64,000 nucleotides of DNA, taken from contig CANLLZ010000001.1 in the NCBI GenBank assembly GCA_947492235.1, forward strand, positions 186,001 to 250,000, read 5' to 3'. The DNA is from an uncultured Altererythrobacter sp. (lineage in GTDB: Bacteria > Pseudomonadota > Alphaproteobacteria > Sphingomonadales > Sphingomonadaceae). Shown here piece after piece: positions 63,379-64,000 of this stretch (positions are counted from its first letter, which is position 1; the number at the start of each line of letters is the position of its first letter). A program made the translations under genes and the position numbers. The notes under the pieces are model-generated. The model was not told where the DNA came from and did not search any database. It was given only the letters and a program-made list of their open reading frames with translations.

Positions 63379-64000
63379 ATGCCGCTCTGGCTCAAGCGCG
63401 CGGCAATTTGGGGGCCATTGTTTCTCGCGGCGGCGCTGGCGGTTGCCTATTATCTGATCCATCGGCCCGGAGCACCCGATGGGCCGGACTTGCTGACTGT
63501 TGCGCTGTCGGAGCAAGAGCCTTCGCTTTCGCAGGTCGGTGATCTCGACTTCATGGGCGGAATCGACATCCCCCGCAGCGGGATCGATCTTGGCGGGTTA
63601 TCTGGTCTGCGGTGGGACGAGTACGGTGGCCATCTGGTGGCGCTGGCAGACGATGCGCGGTGGGCGGTCCTCGATCCGGTCGAGCCGGACGGCCTGCTGC
63701 AATCGGTCGATATCACTGCGTCGGGCGAGCTGACAGGGCTTTCGGGTGAAACGCTCACCGGCAAGGAAGCGGGCGATTCCGAGGGCCTGACCCGCAGCCG
63801 TGAAGGCGGCTGGCTAGTCAGCTTCGAGCGCAGCCACCGTGTGTGGCGCTATCCGGCGCTGGACCAGCGGCCCGTCCCCACCCGGATCGACCCCGCCGCG
63901 CTCTTCGGAGAGCTGGGCGATAATCAGGGGCTGGAAACGCTGGCCGGTGACGAGGATGATCTCCTCGCATGTGCGGAGCGACAGCCGCTCGGCGCAAATG
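63379..64000 (+). CDS. Membrane-anchored phytase-like esterase (partial)
   Basis: ATG 63379, four bases past gatB, running off the window at 207 codons. A membrane helix (residues about 8-28) is followed by the start of a phytase-like esterase fold: GLSGLRWDEYGGHLVALADD and DSEGLTRSREGGWLVSFE are the repeat-type blocks of this family. The C-terminus is out of view. Confidence 0.75.
   Translation, partial: MPLWLKRAAIWGPLFLAAALAVAYYLIHRPGAPDGPDLLTVALSEQEPSLSQVGDLDFMGGIDIPRSGIDLGGLSGLRWDEYGGHLVALADDARWAVLDPVEPDGLLQSVDITASGELTGLSGETLTGKEAGDSEGLTRSREGGWLVSFERSHRVWRYPALDQRPVPTRIDPAALFGELGDNQGLETLAGDEDDLLACAERQPLGAN

Overview
The window is GC-rich chromosomal DNA from an alphaproteobacterium. The gene set points to Sphingomonadales, most likely Erythrobacteraceae or a close relative: a TorF-type porin, a plug-type TonB-dependent receptor, ChpT, a trigger factor with a long lysine/alanine tail, an ATP12-family chaperone, a DUF3297 protein and a STAS-MlaE permease. 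The genus cannot be fixed from sequence alone. Most of the window is core genome. There are no phage genes, transposases, rRNA operon or CRISPR array.

Layout. 1-4.7 kb: end of a dihydroorotase-like gene, a PilZ protein, and a ParA / ribbon-helix-helix / SPOR-lipoprotein operon divergent from a second SPOR protein. 4.8-11.4 kb: a DUF418 membrane protein, an iron-controlled bfd-bfr pair, der with DUF2721, a CHAP amidase and DUF3297. 11.6-21.3 kb: tRNA-Leu, tig, an acyltransferase, a Na+/H+ antiporter, a TonB-dependent receptor, clpP and clpX. 21.4-25 kb: fasciclin protein, anti-sigma factor, ECF sigma factor, CDF exporter and mtgA on the minus strand. 25.1-29.7 kb: M20 amidohydrolase, two AT-richer accessory genes (one broken by an in-frame stop), rpoH and rluD. 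29.7-34.7 kb: M67 peptidase, chpT with an AmpD-like amidase and a hydrolase, aqpZ, rnpB and a membrane protein. 34.7-47 kb: ugd, a PPP phosphatase, TorF porin, glyoxalase, nhaA, a processive GT2 with an NfrA-like partner, TauE/SafE with TIGR02186, a HerA-like ATPase and queE. 47-64 kb: valS, the mlaEFD lipid-transport operon with its lipoprotein, a tightly coupled crcB to ATP12 string, rpsU, an FKBP, and gatC/gatA/gatB with extra genes inserted before gatB.

The most interesting non-coding signals are these. (1) A three-part TGTCAA motif has identical fixed blocks upstream of chpT and queE. (2) A hairpin-bearing intergenic repeat occurs twice (6.2 kb and 45.9 kb), with a compensatory base-pair change in its stem. 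(3) A REP-like inverted repeat occurs once in-frame inside valS and once between gatC and gatA, where it abuts the gatA ribosome binding site. The only stretch of more than 300 bases without a protein gene is 33459-33956, which holds the RNase P RNA.
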